The notes beneath the pieces were generated by a model. The model did not search any database. It was not told where the DNA came from and was given only the letters and a program-made list of their open reading frames with translations. Positions 1 to 12,939 of a stretch of 64,000 nucleotides of DNA are shown in pieces. The first letter of the stretch is position 1; the number at the start of each line of letters is the position of its first letter. Source of the DNA: Albula goreensis. Its lineage: Eukaryota; Chordata; Actinopteri; Albuliformes; Albulidae. Where the stretch lies: NCBI GenBank assembly GCA_022829145.1, contig CM040745.1:34564406-34628405 (forward strand), written 5' to 3'. The position numbers and the translations under genes are program-made.

Positions 1-2922
1 ATAACGTGCCTTACTACAGTGGCCTAGATATGTAGACTTTTTCTAAATAAATAACAGCATTTTTAGATTATTTTATAATTTATAAGGATAAGAGTTATAA
101 CATAAAACATTTGTCTGGGTGAAAAATTCCTCTGGTGCAGTGCTGCCTGTTTTTCATATGGTAACAACTTCTGTAAAAGGAGCAATATGATAGCAGCTAA
201 AATTAACCCTTATGCAAAGTATTAGGCCTATCATTGGTAGGATTACAAGCACAGCCAGGCAGGGCCCAACCAGGTCAGATAAATTACATGACGGCAAAGC
301 AATGTTAAAAATGAACATGTCTTTCACATTTTTATATGAGCCAAGGTGGGATTAACTGCAAGTTCCTAACAGTATGTTTTCTTGAGTGAGATAAATTTGA
401 CATTGATCATTTCAGAATAAATGATTAACTCCTTATTAAAAATGTAATTTTTTTGGAACAAGGGGGCCCTTTTGCAAGGAAAACTGAAAAAGAGTGCAAG
501 AGTGCAACGTGTGAATAATTTCTTGGGTTCGCTCGAGTGAGGAATATCGTTTTGGAGAAGATAAAGGCCAGACAAAAGATGCAGTAGGGTTCCTGATTCA
601 CCAGCTCTTGGTGCTGTGGAGACTTCATTTTTAACCATCACTGTCCTGACTGCTAACATACAATTATTTACCCTTTAAAACCCTTACCATGAATTTGTAT
701 TACCAGCAGCAAAGGTAATATTTCATCTGTCTAATTCAGCCCTCTGGCTGATGTCACCTAAGAGACAGCGAATCAGCTTTCACCATTTGAGAAGTGGTAA
801 TTGGCAGTTGTTTTCCAGGCTGGGTGGTGAGATTAATGACACTGGAGGTCATGTGACGTCTCAGCCGCTCTCTCAACACATCCTCCACCTCTCCCACACT
901 GAGCTCGGCAAACGGAAACAGAATGTTGGGGCGAACCCCACTGTGTAGCCAATGGGGAAAAAGCAGCTTCTTGGGGAACAGGCATTCATAAACCATGAAA
1001 AGAATTACAAGAACTTCATTTTTATTTCATTATTTTATTATTCAGTTCATTATTCATCGGGCACGGGTATCTTCACATCAGGTCATACTTTTCCTTTGCC
1101 AGCCGGACCAAAAACGTGTAAATACTGTATGTTTTCCAGCGCTATTAAATATTGAAAAATGACTGCAGTGCAATTGTTATGGAAGTCTATAGTGCCGGTG
1201 GAACGCATGGTATATTCCCCCTGAAGACAGCCCACATTATTATGTATAATATGTGAATCATTTCTTTCTTGAAACTGCCTTTTCCGCGCACAAACATTGA
1301 ACATCACCATACCCTTCCAAAGTAGCGCTCAGAACCGGAAAGGCAAAGCTGTCTGTTCTGCCAGACTTAGAGGGCCCTTGTTAATGTACAGCGGCCCCAT
1401 TTTTAACCCGGGATAGGCCTGGATAATGTCTGTTATCTGCCGGCTGTGGTAATTTCACCCATTATCATTAAGTAAAACAGGAAAATCGACATTCAATACC
1501 AACGGCATGCTGCCAATTTACTTCCCTGCCATTACGGTAAATACCTGAACGATTGCCATATGACTCTGTAAGATCCCCGAGACTGATCTACGGTCGGCTG
1601 ATATTGGTCTAAAAGGTACCTTGGGCCTCATTATTATGCTGTTATAATTTACCCAGCAGCAAGCGTATCTAATATGAACATGATGCATTAGTTGCATTAT
1701 AGATCCTTCCACCACATATAAAGAACATATTATTACGACTACGTGATCCTACCACTTTACACTGAGTATTTCAGTGTTGACCTGAAGCAAGTGCGATAAA
1801 AGGTTATTGTAAAATTATCTTTAAAAATCTGAGCTGAAATTGCATATAAGTGTTACTCTTTCCAAGCGGAGATCACCAGGTAATGCTCTGAAACATAAAT
1901 CATAATGATCATTTTACAAATATAATTGGTCATGGAAATTTCAGCTGAATAAATAAAATGTAATTTGAAAATGAAATCAAAGGAAAAGAGTTTAGGTGGG
2001 AGATGGTACACTTAGCTCATGATACGGAACTTAACTCAATTTTCACAGTATGGTATTCTTAGAGTACAGTGTATAAAACGCAGGACAATTTCAATTAAAC
2101 AAAGTTAACATTGTACAAGTCCAAACATTCATTATATGACAGGACAGCACTGCCGCTTAATGATACAACATCCCTGACACTGCCGTTTTGTGTTGAGTTT
2201 AGATGCATGATCTTATCCACACTCAAACATGCAAAAACCTGTTCGTCAAGTACTTTATGGAAAATTTGAAAAATGCTAGTTGCATTCACACAATAGACAA
2301 CAGTACAAATAAGTCACATGAATAAAATGTGGAAAAGTGCACCTATATGCAGAAATATGGGACATACCAGTGTAGTTCATTGATTTGCACTATGATTTTC
2401 TGCTGCCGCTTCATGCCTGTTAAACACACTTAGGACGTATGTCTTAAAATATGAGTTTATGAATGGCAATCAGGCACTTTCCTTGAGTTCCTTATGAATG
2501 GATCTTTCAAAAAAATCCATCATGTCTTGGTGCTCTTCATCCATAAAGCTTCTTTCAATAATCATGTTGATTTTACTCTTTATATGAAAAGTCAGATCGA
2601 GTCGTCAAAGTAAATTTTACAGCCCTGGGTGAACAACAGCCATGCAGCCTGTCTTGGGTGAACAATCTGTCATGCAAGGTTAGATTGACCCTGAAATACA
2701 GTATATTTTAATATTTTAAGTCAATAAATGCCACCCCTTATTCAAAACAGAGCTTTTGTTCCCCCCGCTGATGATGTCAGAGGATTGTGACATCATAAAG
2801 AATGAGTTATGAAATAAATTACGCTCACATCAAAGACTGACATTCAGAATTCAAATTCAGAAAAATTAAAAGAACCCAGGGGATTTCATCCCATTAATTT
2901 TTAAAAGTCTATTTAGTCTGAT
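1..2922. other. non-coding stretch, no gene recognised
   Basis: AT-rich sequence with only short spurious open frames on both strands and no recognisable protein family, RNA gene or transposon. A short motif, ttgggtgaacaa, occurs twice as near-identical copies around 2625-2672 and is too short to classify. The reason the stretch lacks genes cannot be seen from the sequence. Confidence 0.7.
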
Positions 2923-2933
2923 AAAAAAAAAAG

Positions 2934-2963
<30 letters not shown>
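2923..2963. repeat. poly-A tract (interrupted once)
   Basis: About 40 adenines broken by a single G. It could be the tail of a decayed retroposon on the plus strand, but the sequence just upstream resembles no SINE or processed pseudogene I know. Simple repeat is the safe call. Confidence 0.9.
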
Positions 2964-2965
<2 letters not shown>

Positions 2966-3879
2966 TTGCTTAATCTGAAAGAGAAAGTGCTCTGAGCATG
3001 GAGTTATGGTGACCCTTTAGGCAAGGTCAATGGACCCAAATTTGGAGGAAACCCAGGTGTAATGTGTTCCGCGTAAATAATCTGAAAGTCACGAGCTCCA
3101 CACACACGTGCACACTCAGGGGCCCAGTGCAGCATGCATGCCTTTCATGGAGGCATGTTCAAAACGCGGAAAACCATCGTCCGGCCCCACTTTTCCCCCG
3201 CGTGAAAATTAATTCAGGTCACTACACAAGCCCTATGGAAAGTGAGAAAGACAGACTGAGAGTCTGCCCGGAAGTGTCACGTTGATACGATGCGAATCCA
3301 CTTCACGCGCCTCTTAAAATGTAAATAACGTGACACCGTTACATAAAGATGAGGCTGTGCAGATTCACTCTGAGACCAACTTCTCTTGCCCTTTCAAAAA
3401 TCAAACTGTCAGTCAGCAAACAGAGGAGATATTACTTCGTTCCACACTGGTAGCTAATGCACCTGGAATCCCTGCATCCACATATACTTGAAACTATATA
3501 CTGATATCTAAAAAAACCAGGCCTTTTCCGGCAGAATCAGGCAGCGTCCTTTTTTCTGTGCGGAGAAATTGGCAACTTAAACATGTACTCCAGCTTATCA
3601 CTGAAGACCCAAAGGTCAACAGGAACTCCAGGACACACAGAGGTAGGATGGTAAAAAAGAAGGCCAAACGAAAACAGAAACAACACAAAAAGTATCGAGA
3701 CGAACCTGCTGGAGAGCCGTTCTCCGTTGTTGACTTTTATTGACCACCTGCTCATCCGACGCTGGGAAATGCAAAACAGTCGAGGCACACAAGACATCGC
3801 CTGTCAAATTGGATATTCAGGTTCAAAGACCGTCTGTCATGGTATCGGATTTGTTTAATATGTATCTTGAGCCTTCCCG
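2964..3879. other. non-coding stretch, no gene recognised
   Basis: Nothing recognisable. A lysine-rich plus-strand open frame at about 3558-3743 comes from purine-rich sequence and has no family resemblance. Confidence 0.6.
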
Positions 3880-4260
3880 TTGCCCTTCAGTTGGGTGACG
3901 GGGGCGCCGTGTAACCCAACGGCACATCTTGCCACACCGTGGGGCGTCGATTGTCACGCATTGATATTCTCTCAAAGGCCGGCCCGTCTCGCAGGATGAT
4001 GGTGGCATCAGCAGTCGACAGGGGCGCAACGCGCTTAATCAATTCCGGGAACGCGACGGGGCGGGGTAAAGGTGCGAGATGCTGATAAAAGTTAAATACC
4101 ATGGGACAGGGAGCCCCGATGCGTGGGAGCTGCAGCACGAATCGGAAACAAACCGAAAGCCTTCCGCACGAAGGCAAAGGCTACATGCACCCAATGTCAG
4201 GTGAAATGGATCAAGCTTTTCCTGCACTGCTTGTACTACTTGTTTTGGAGACCCAACAAT
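3880..4260. promoter_or_regulatory. CpG-dense block, possible regulatory element
   Basis: Between about 3895 and 4075 there are roughly 20 CpG dinucleotides in 180 bp, while surrounding sequence is AT-rich and CpG-poor. Retained CpG in a vertebrate genome suggests an unmethylated regulatory element or a young insertion. Overlapping open frames on both strands are a by-product of the GC content. No TATA box, splice structure or protein family supports a gene start here. Confidence 0.35.
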
Positions 4261-7200
4261 TGTTACACAAGGTCAAAGGCTCTTGGGTTGTGCAACCAGC
4301 CAAGTGAAGAACAAAAAATGTGCATTGCTGATCATGAGATGTAGAAGATAACACTTACTAGCAACAGTACCATGGTCACAGTCTCGATTTGACATTTATT
4401 TTTGATACCAAAACATATGGGTCATATTTGAGGCATATTTGTAGTTTTACCAATATACACCATAATCTGACAAAAGTTAAATTCTGATTGAACTCTAAGA
4501 TATTTAAAAATCAATAAATGGTTATTTTCTTATGTCCAGATGTCTCTGTGATACAAAATTACATAGCAGTGTTCAAAAGCCCGGCTGGGTTTTTTTTGGG
4601 TGCAATTTGCCGTTCCAGACTTCAAAAGCTTTTTACATGAAAGTAATAACCGTTATATTTGGAGAATGTGCCCTGTTGATCTTCCTTAAAATGTTTCCAG
4701 ACCAGAAACATAAAGACAAGGTAATATCAGCTCTCTGCCCAGTAAACACACACCCAAGTGGATATATATAGTGGTGCTGGTACATGAAGGTAAATGTATT
4801 TATTTGATGTGTCAGAGTTTTGCTCTTTGGTTTCATTGCAATACATCAGTAAGGAATTATCATAAATCTTGTATAACCATTTTTGGCTCAGCCTTAAAAA
4901 CAGCACAAAAACAGCCTTAAAACAGGGAAAAACAGCACAGAAGCAAGTTGAACTAACCAGTCTCATCACTCTCTAGCGACCTCCTCTGGCCAGATATACA
5001 TTATGTTTAACAATAATAATATTTTTTGACTTTGACAGCATTGGCAAAAAGCGGTTGGTGTTGCACCTGCAGTATGAAATAAAGTGAAAGCTAGTCACCA
5101 CTTTGAATGGGTCACATGGGGGGCCTGCCTTCTCCTGAGTCTGTAGGACAGGTTTGGGTTACGGCAAATGTTGTAGTTAAACTCTGGTTAGGAAAATTGG
5201 GGGAGTGTGGGGGTTAAAAAAACCTGTTTTTCGAGCATTGGATGGGCTGTTGTCCTCTGTGGAAAACGAGTGCAATGATGGAATTCCCTCCACAGCACCA
5301 CGGTACAGGTATTGTATTGCCTACATGTCAGGCCGTTATCTGGCAATTGTCAGGACTCGATCGATACAAACAGGTTGTAATCACCCCGCTGAATCACCTG
5401 TATGGGCCGTATCAGACCCCTGAAATAGAACCTATTTTTTCCATTACGGCCATCTATAACCAGTAATCTGGAACCATTCCCAAACATACACACAATTTTT
5501 TTTACACAGACTAACAGACTATTAGCAGAAGGCTCCTCTGTTATAACACATTTCACGCCTGGGAATTCCGAACTGAACACTCTTCGGTTTATTTCTCACC
5601 GGAGACCATAAAATGACTCAAACTGCGCTCACCAGGTCACACATCCTAACTGAAAGTAACAATGTTCCCAGTTGGGCTGCCCTGAAGGGGCAATTTTTCA
5701 CCTATGGAAAAAAAAAAACAAAAGCTGTGAAAAACATTAGATTTTATCAATTCAATGTTAAACATTTTCATGAAGCATTACAGTTTTAATAAATGATAGC
5801 TGATAGTTGAGGTGCTCTGGATTGCAGATGATTCTAAAGTTTGCTGTTCCTGCCAAGTTAATATGTGCATTTTTTAAGAGCGGAGTGTGGGGAGAACAGT
5901 GCAACATTGACTCATGAAGTAGGCGGTGCTGAGTAGGCATCTTCTCTCCTAGCAACTGCAAATCTGAAAATGACAAATTTGCAGTCTTTTCATTCTGGCT
6001 TATGTTCATAACGGATTATTATCTGCCGTCTTAACTGAGGGATTCCAGGTAGTTTCATTTTTCCCCATTATGATTGATTTCAAAGATGTGCACATGGAAG
6101 AAAAAAATCATTCCCACCCCCAACAACCCCGCCAGGCCCTCAAAAACCCCTCACCCCCCCATTACCCTAACCCAAATATTGATCCCCCTCAAAGACAAAT
6201 GTCCCAATAATTATGGACCTTGTTTAAATGGAGATATTTTATTCAATAAAACTGCAACTGTTTTCATTCTTAAGGGAAAATATCCTGTGAGTCTGGGCTG
6301 TCCATAGTCAGGCAGATTTAAAATACAACCGGAAGGGCCTATTTCCTGTACAGAAACATTATGGTCTCACAATAGTTACGATTTTATTTTTTTCTCTGTT
6401 TTATTTTGCATCTGTATTTTGATTTTATTGGTAAATCGATCAGGTAAATTAAAAATGTGGTAAAAATAAATGAATAGATATTATCATGTTTGTATTTTCC
6501 ACACCAGTGACTAAACAGAGTAACGACAGAGAAACTACCTCCCAACACATCCATCCTTGGAGTAGGGATGTCAGTGACTGATGGCATGGTTCTTATCTAC
6601 TGCCTCTGTATCGTCCAAAACAGCCCCCTGTGGTTTTTAAAGACCAGACCTCAAATGAGGAGGAGGGCCGCGATGGGGTCCTATCATTGACGTGAGATAC
6701 TTAGATTGTCTGTCTTGTTTTCTATGGGAGAGAGTACCGTTGGGTGTTCCTGTCATTGTTCCTGGCTAAAAGATAAAAGCGGAGAGGAGCTTCGGTGGAA
6801 CTAGCAAAATGTGTTACAGGTTTAGCCTTGTAAACACCAACAGTACTTTGCCAGAACCTGTCCTTCCTCACTCTTAAGAAATTCACCCTTTCGATCATGA
6901 GGGCCGATTCCATTTACCACTACACGTATTTTCTTTTAAATTCAGATGCAGAGTTTCTGAGTAGATTTCTCACTGAGAATAGCACAACGCCCATACAAAA
7001 TCTCTGATGAAATAAGTACAGTATAAATTGTGCAATACAGACCCTGAAGGAGTACTTTGCATTTCAACAGTCCAGGATTCAGAAACGTGTTTGAAGGTGA
7101 TGTCAAAATCCAGGAATCCTTTATTGATCGGCATGATTACGTACAGTATTATAACTTATGCATTAAGACGATCAATTCTCATTTCATAGCCTTTAACCAA

Positions 7201-9635
7201 ACCTTTGTTTAAAATGAACCAACAATCAAACCAACAGTAATTTGATTTCATTAGAACAGAATTTTTTTATTGTCAGTTCTCTGGATGTCTTTCAGTTACT
7301 TTGTCCTCTTTTGTGAGCTGTTTTTTTTTTGTTCTAAGCCTATTTTTTTTTTTTTTTTACATCAAGCACACATTGTACTGTTAAACATTTATGTAGATAT
7401 TCCTCTGTTTTTTCCTTCACTCTCTATGGTATGTGGGAGTTTGAATGCCCACTTTTTTGCACCGGTAAAAGTAAAGAGATTGATCTGGATACGGTAGAAA
7501 TGTATAAGATACTCCCAGGTTTACACTACACTCAGTTGATTGATCGGTCTTTGGGGCTCACATCTCAGAGGTTTCTACTCCACTTTCCTTAGTGATGTAG
7601 CGTTCTGAAGGAGAAGTTAGGCACCCAAGTTGAGCCTGCGTTCCAACAGGGAGATACGTTCCTGAGCAGCCGAGGCCAGAAAACCGCTGAGCGTGTCTAT
7701 TGATGTGTCAGCTTTTGTTAGCAGCTGGATATCTAAAAGTCACCGAGCGGCAGGGAACCCTTTGACATGATGACAACTGGAGGAGAAACTTCGCAATTAC
7801 GCCGTACTCTCGTCTACGATTAAAAAACAAATTCCGCATGTGCCAAAATATTTAAATCAACAACCGTTTCGGATGGAGCTCAGAGACTAAGAGCACAGAT
7901 GTCACTCTGTATGGCCAGATTGAACTACTCTGTCATATCGGCATGTACCTTATTTTAGCAAATTTATGGTAATAAGTGAAGTAAGCCACATACTTCACAG
8001 TCTGGGAAACCAAATTATGAAATTACTCATGCAGAAACCACAAATGAAAAAACAAAAAGGGGCTCAGAATAAGCAATACTGGTTGTATGCTAAATACATA
8101 CATGATAAGGTTTGCATATGGTCTGGTCTCCCAGCCCAGATACAATTTCTTGATCTGTTCTTATGACTGTTCAAAAAATAGGGACTCATGGATGGGATGT
8201 TGAAATAAAATAGTCATAATTGGTGGATAATTAACTTCTAATGCAGCTGCATAAAAACAAGGCACACATAAAAATGTATTTCTTTTCGTAGCTCAGGCTG
8301 TGCGCATATACAGGGACACGGCTTAGGCGTTGTTCACTTTTTTCCTGGTGCTAGTCTCCTCTCGTGGAACGCGTATAGGTTGAGGTCAGCTGACTTAATA
8401 ATGAGCTCCGGCAACATGGGACGGCATTCACAGCGAGGGTGGATCATGACAGGCTCTGCGAGCTTTTCTGAACAGAATAATGTGTGCGTTCCTTGCTGTA
8501 GATGTAAGTCTTTTCAGATAACGGCTGAAAGGAAAATAATAAGCCAACGGTACCTGTTTATCACAGATTCTCAGTTCTTCCGATGCGTTTCTTTTTTTGT
8601 ATAGAAAATATCAAATAAACATGGCTAATTAATGTAAATTAGATGATTGCATGTCAACACAAATGACTGAGTTCAAAAAATAACTGGAAATCTCCGCCAT
8701 TTTGGCAGTTAAACCCTTTTGACACTTATCCATTTTACACCTACCCACAATTTGGTATGTATTTAATTTCTTGGTGTACAGTAGGGAGGCAAATGGAGCC
8801 TTAGTGATAAAATCAAACACCGGAGGCTCTGGGAACTGTATGTAACATTCGATTCATCCAGGCTCTAAGGCTGACGAGCCAGCTGGCCAGGTTACTGATA
8901 GCAGTGTCGTCCCCTGAGACCTTGTTCCATTATTAAATCTCGTGGGAAGAGAGAACTGGCCGTGATGAAAGTATATACTAGTGTCAAACACAGACAGTCA
9001 ATACAATGTAACTTCTTATAGTAAATATAAAATTTGAACAATGTTTTCAAATTTACTCAGCACCAAGGTATGGGTCTTCTTGGAGTATTTCTGTAATTTT
9101 GAGAGTAGTTACATGCTTCATACAGATCCCAGAAATCCCCACAGGCCTGCAGTCATTTCGCTAATGCTTAGTATTGTCTGGTGCATTGATTCTGTTGATT
9201 ATCTCCATACTGTGTGCCCTGACAGTAAAACAGTACCAGTGGGTTGATCTATTCTCATGATTAGACAAAGGAAGCTTATATACAATATGTCAGTGGCCCC
9301 TTTAACGTCACCATTCCACATTCACAATTTCTTCTCAATCACTAACACTGTATATAGTGTCAACCATAATGTAGAAGTAAATCTGCATGTTCAGAATATT
9401 GACGAGGCAGACTGTGTATATGGCACTTAACCAAAGGCGTGAAGTCACTCAAATTAATGAGTACATACAGTAATGACAAGACGTCTTTTCTCTTATAGTG
9501 TCAAACGTGTACATGATAATTAGTATGACTACCAAGACATGACTCCCACAGACCTGGAGACAAATGGGCAAATTATGGTCGATTTACCGGTTTGATTAAA
9601 TTTGTCAAAATATTTGATACACGCCACTATTTTGC
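4261..9635. other. non-coding stretch, no gene recognised
   Basis: Mostly AT-rich with poly-T runs at about 7321-7360 and no mobile element I could identify. A short match to a CTCF core lies on the minus strand around 4975-4995 (CCAGAGGAGGTCG). The part at 7600-7830 is more complex and less repetitive than its surroundings and could be a conserved non-coding element. I cannot test that without other genomes. Confidence 0.6.
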
Positions 9636-9656
9636 TACCATACCAGTGGTATGGTA
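9636..9656. repeat. perfect inverted repeat, 10-bp arms, 1-nt spacer
   Basis: The arms are TACCATACCA and TGGTATGGTA, separated by one G. Both arms match without error. Such a near-perfect palindrome could be a dimeric transcription-factor site or a small hairpin. No adjacent gene helps decide. Confidence 0.8.
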
Positions 9657-10014
9657 CTCAAAGCTGTATAAAATAGGATGTGAGGGCTATATTGGCTCTC
9701 ATGTCCTATCCTGGGTGGCCATAAAAGAGAGCTTCCCATCATGCTCCAGAAACAAAAAAATATCATAACAGCAATACCAATGCAATAGCAAAACCCACAA
9801 CACAAAGCTGACAAAAACAAACCATCCATGGAAAGCTAGCAAGACTTGCCAGAGTTACATCTCCCTGTGGCATGAATACAAACAGCACTCTGAAGACTGA
9901 AGGCAGCAGTGTTGGTCAATGTTTATGCTGTCATACTTCTCTTAGAGAACAGCGAGAGCTTAGAATGCATGGTGCCATGCCTACTCAGTGCATAACCATG
10001 TTAGATACACACAG
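9657..10014. other. non-coding stretch, nothing recognised
   Basis: Plain non-coding sequence. A six-bp-arm palindrome (GCATGG TG CCATGC) lies at about 9967-9980 and is short enough to be chance. Confidence 0.6.
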
Positions 10015-10330
10015 CCACCCTTATTAGGTTAGGCAGCGAATGTCGTTCATCATTAGCTTGGCATTGCGGATGAGAACTTCTAGACTTAAGCATCCCTCTC
10101 ATGTGACGGAGTAATGGGAATAATGAATGGAGGGCAGGAAATGGATTGAAGGAATTTCTCCAAGCGGAATCGCATTATTGTTCGCCGTAGTGTTTCCCTA
10201 TGCGCTCCGTACCGCTTTGACAATTTCAGGAAAATGGACTACAGATCGGATTATGGCATCTCAGGAGCGGACCCCCGCCGGACCTCACCGAGTAAAGTCG
10301 CTGACCTTCGCATGGCGTCCAGAATAAAGA
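10015..10330. promoter_or_regulatory. candidate conserved non-coding element, CpG-retaining
   Basis: Low-repeat, information-dense sequence with more than a dozen CpGs between about 10165 and 10320 in an AT-rich setting. The open frames crossing it do not resemble known proteins. The call is inferred from composition only; conservation was not measured. Confidence 0.3.
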
Positions 10331-11030
10331 CCAGGAGACCAGGTTTTTTTTTGTCTAATCTACTCTACCACTCACACACACTTCAGCTCACTGGCAGAAC
10401 TGGCAAAGCAAGAGATTTATAACTTGGACAATCTGTTTGATACTGTTCCGTTCACATTCACCGTCCTCCTTGGGCCCAATGTTTAGAGCAAAACATTGAG
10501 ATCACTTTTAAAAAACCGCTTGTCACATTCAAACTGCACGACCAGTTTCCTGCTGGGCAAATGCCAAAAACCTAATGCCACTCTGACAAAAGAATTCATT
10601 TTAAAAAAGGAAAAGAAACACAACAACAGTATTAAATCTATCCCCTAATCTGGATATCTGGCAATGTTGACGTCGGTTTATATTTGTTACTCTTGGAATG
10701 CGGGATTATCTCCGATGTGCTTTCCTGCAATTTCAAACAGGACGGAGGAATTTTCCCCCTCTTTTAAGCTGTACGATCTTTGGGTCCTGCTACACTGAAT
10801 AACCACATTCAATCACTCTGTTCCTAATGGACCGAGCTGGTCCGAGTACAGACAACCCTGGGAGTATATTAACTTCACAGTTAGGCATAATACTCCAAAA
10901 GTACTCTGAAGAGCTGGATCCCACCCCAACATATCAAAATTCCCTCAGATCTGTCACTCATTTGATCCAAGTTTATGGCTTGTGCCCGTGTCACAGTGAG
11001 CATTGAATACAGCAAACAAAACATCTAAAG
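10331..11030. other. non-coding stretch, nothing recognised
   Basis: AT-rich, no repeat family or coding signature recognised. Confidence 0.6.
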
Positions 11031-11240
11031 GGGACCCACGTTTAGCATATGTTCTTATCCAGAGTAACTTACAGTTTAAAGTGATACACAATATCCATTT
11101 ATACAGCTGGATATTTTTATGAAAAGCCGTTTCGGTCAAGTACTTTGCTCAGGGCCTCAGGTCTGGCCTCAGGTTTGAAAAAGTTTGCAAAAACTTCCAA
11201 ATCATTTAGTACATTCAGCTGACATATTCTTCATAGCACA
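11031..11240 (-). mobile_element. two adjacent SINE/LINE 3' tails (fish UnaL2/UnaSINE-like)
   Basis: Read on the minus strand, 11158 down to 11036 runs from ctgagcaaagtactt through atccagctgtataaatgg to ctctggataagaacatatg. This is the order seen in the body and tail of common fish tRNA-SINEs, whose usual ending is a 'ctggataag...tctgctaaatg' hairpin. A second, more diverged copy of the tail (gaatatgtcagctgaatg followed by actaaatg) lies just upstream at about 11203-11235. The tRNA-like heads with A and B boxes are not recognisable, so both copies look truncated. Family membership is from memory of the tail motif; exact subfamily is unknown. Confidence 0.65.
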
Positions 11241-11488
11241 AAAGCATGTGCCACAGTGTATGTAAGCTTCTTCCTGTGTAAATACTCTGAGCCCACAACA
11301 TGCACCACAGCAGCCCTGGTACAGAGCACTGTGTAAACCTGAGTACCTCTGCATGCTGCATTAATTATTACGGTAAAGTTAAAACAGCAAAAGATGTGGG
11401 TTCTGTTGATTGGAAGTAATTCGAAAATACAATTGTGCTGAACTACAGATTCTATACTGTTCTCTCTTCCACTGTCTCTCTCTTTCTC

Positions 11489-11520
<32 letters not shown>
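11489..11520. repeat. (CA)n microsatellite
   Basis: About 12 uninterrupted CA dinucleotides followed by an imperfect unit, preceded by a CT-rich stretch from about 11459. Confidence 0.95.
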
Positions 11521-11521
<1 letters not shown>

Positions 11522-12048
11522 GTTCGAATATCTACAGAGGAAGATTCATGAACATACATACACACATTCCAACGGTACATACACACCCTCCCACTCCTTC
11601 CCCCGTCCCTTTTTTGCACACGTGTGCATAACACAGCATGGAAAAGTTTGCCGGGCCTGAATCACTTTGTGCTGATCTGAATGCACTTGCTCATGAGTAT
11701 GACTGATCCGTCTTCCTACACAGCTCAAAAGGAGAGAATCAGCTTTAAAAACCAACCCTGATCCGACCTGATAGCACAACGTTACTGCACTGGAGTTCAC
11801 TACCATGAGCGAGCTCAGCTGACTCATTTTCATATGCCTCCCTCAAAACCCCTCCCTCTTTTTTTTTTTTAAAAACCACCCCCATCTACCCACTTTTTCC
11901 CAACAACCCAACACGGCACTTTCTGGTTTACATTTTGGAACTTAAAATTTTAGCTTCAGAAGATTATATTCAGGGTATTTAATTTTTTGTTTTTCATTTT
12001 AAGCTGGGGTCATTCTAAATGTCACACAGTAAAAATATTCACAAGGTC
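11521..12048. other. non-coding stretch, nothing recognised
   Basis: C-rich and T-rich low-complexity runs (about 11585-11612 and 11840-11900) and AT-rich filler, without a recognisable gene or transposon. Confidence 0.6.
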
Positions 12049-12070
12049 ATCATGCTAGCATTAGCATGAT
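12049..12070. repeat. perfect inverted repeat, 9-bp arms, 4-nt loop
   Basis: Arms ATCATGCTA and TAGCATGAT flank the loop gcat. The match is exact. It sits just before a degenerate tandem repeat and may mark the edge of a decayed element. Confidence 0.8.
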
Positions 12071-12089
12071 ACGTACATGGAAAATTCCA

Positions 12090-12255
12090 CCGTTAGTACT
12101 GTATCTCAACAGGAGGTTCTCATTGTTGTGTTGGCACTATAAGTCTGTGAGAAGATTTCATACTAGTGTTTGGTGTTACTAGTTTATGGGAGGTTCTCAT
12201 ATTGGTGCCAAAACTGTAGGTCTGTGTTAGGTTCTCATAATAGCGCCGGTAGCAT
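12090..12255. repeat. degenerate ~40-bp tandem repeat (minisatellite)
   Basis: Units begin at about 12114, 12150, 12191 and 12229. Each opens with a version of aggttctcat and, where complete, ends with a version of gtaggtctgtg, giving a period of about 36-41 bp. A partial unit may precede the first. Copies are diverged, so the array is old. No protein frame runs through it. Confidence 0.7.
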
Positions 12256-12745
12256 AATGCTAAGAGTGGTTTCAGACAGAATAGCCCAGAACAGCAGGGA
12301 ATTAAACCAGTAAGCCTGTTAGTGAAGCCTTTTCTTGTGCTTTTTTTTTCAAAGCTACTCTTGTGAATCCCTTTCCATTAAAGGCCTGAAAGAGAAAGAT
12401 TAACGCTGTATTAGCGTGGTGGAAAACCATTCCTTTTCCGTACTGATACGAGAGAGAGGAGACGCCGGGTGGCGGTTGTGAGGGAGATGCTGTTGTTTTT
12501 TTTTAATACTTTTTTTTTTTTTTGCAGTTCTCGCAGCCTCTGTCAGAGAGAAGGACAGAGCTAGAAACACACAAAAAGAGAGAGAGGGAAAGAGAAGACA
12601 GGCAAAGGAGGAAAACAGGTAGAGAGAAACCAGGGAGATGATAGAGAGCAAGAGGGCAGTGATGAAAAAACATGAGAGAGATTGAGCTGGGGGTGCGGGG
12701 GGGGGGAGCAGCGAGATTTACATCAATGAGTTTCACCATAAAGAT
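12256..12745. other. low-complexity non-coding stretch
   Basis: Contains poly-T runs near 12342, 12494 and 12508, and a purine-rich (GA/GAGA) segment at 12540-12720. Minus-strand open frames through it are rich in Ser, Leu and Lys because of this composition and are not genes. Confidence 0.7.
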
Positions 12746-12792
12746 GATGATTATTATTATTATATTATATTATATATATATATTATAATTAC
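12746..12792. repeat. (ATT)n/(TA)n microsatellite
   Basis: Compound repeat passing from ATT trinucleotides to TATAT and back to TTATAATTA. Confidence 0.9.
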
Positions 12793-12880
12793 CTCTATAC
12801 ATGTATGAATACTGTACCTAACTTTCCCTCTCACCTTCGTTGATTATCCCAGCAAAGCTGATTTGACTGATTCAAAGTGT

Positions 12881-12882
<2 letters not shown>

Positions 12883-12916
<34 letters not shown>

Positions 12917-12939
12917 GAGAGAGAGAGAGAGAGAGAGAT
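12883..12939. repeat. (GA)n microsatellite
   Basis: About 57 bp of GA dinucleotides with one GGGG interruption near 12913. Confidence 0.95.
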
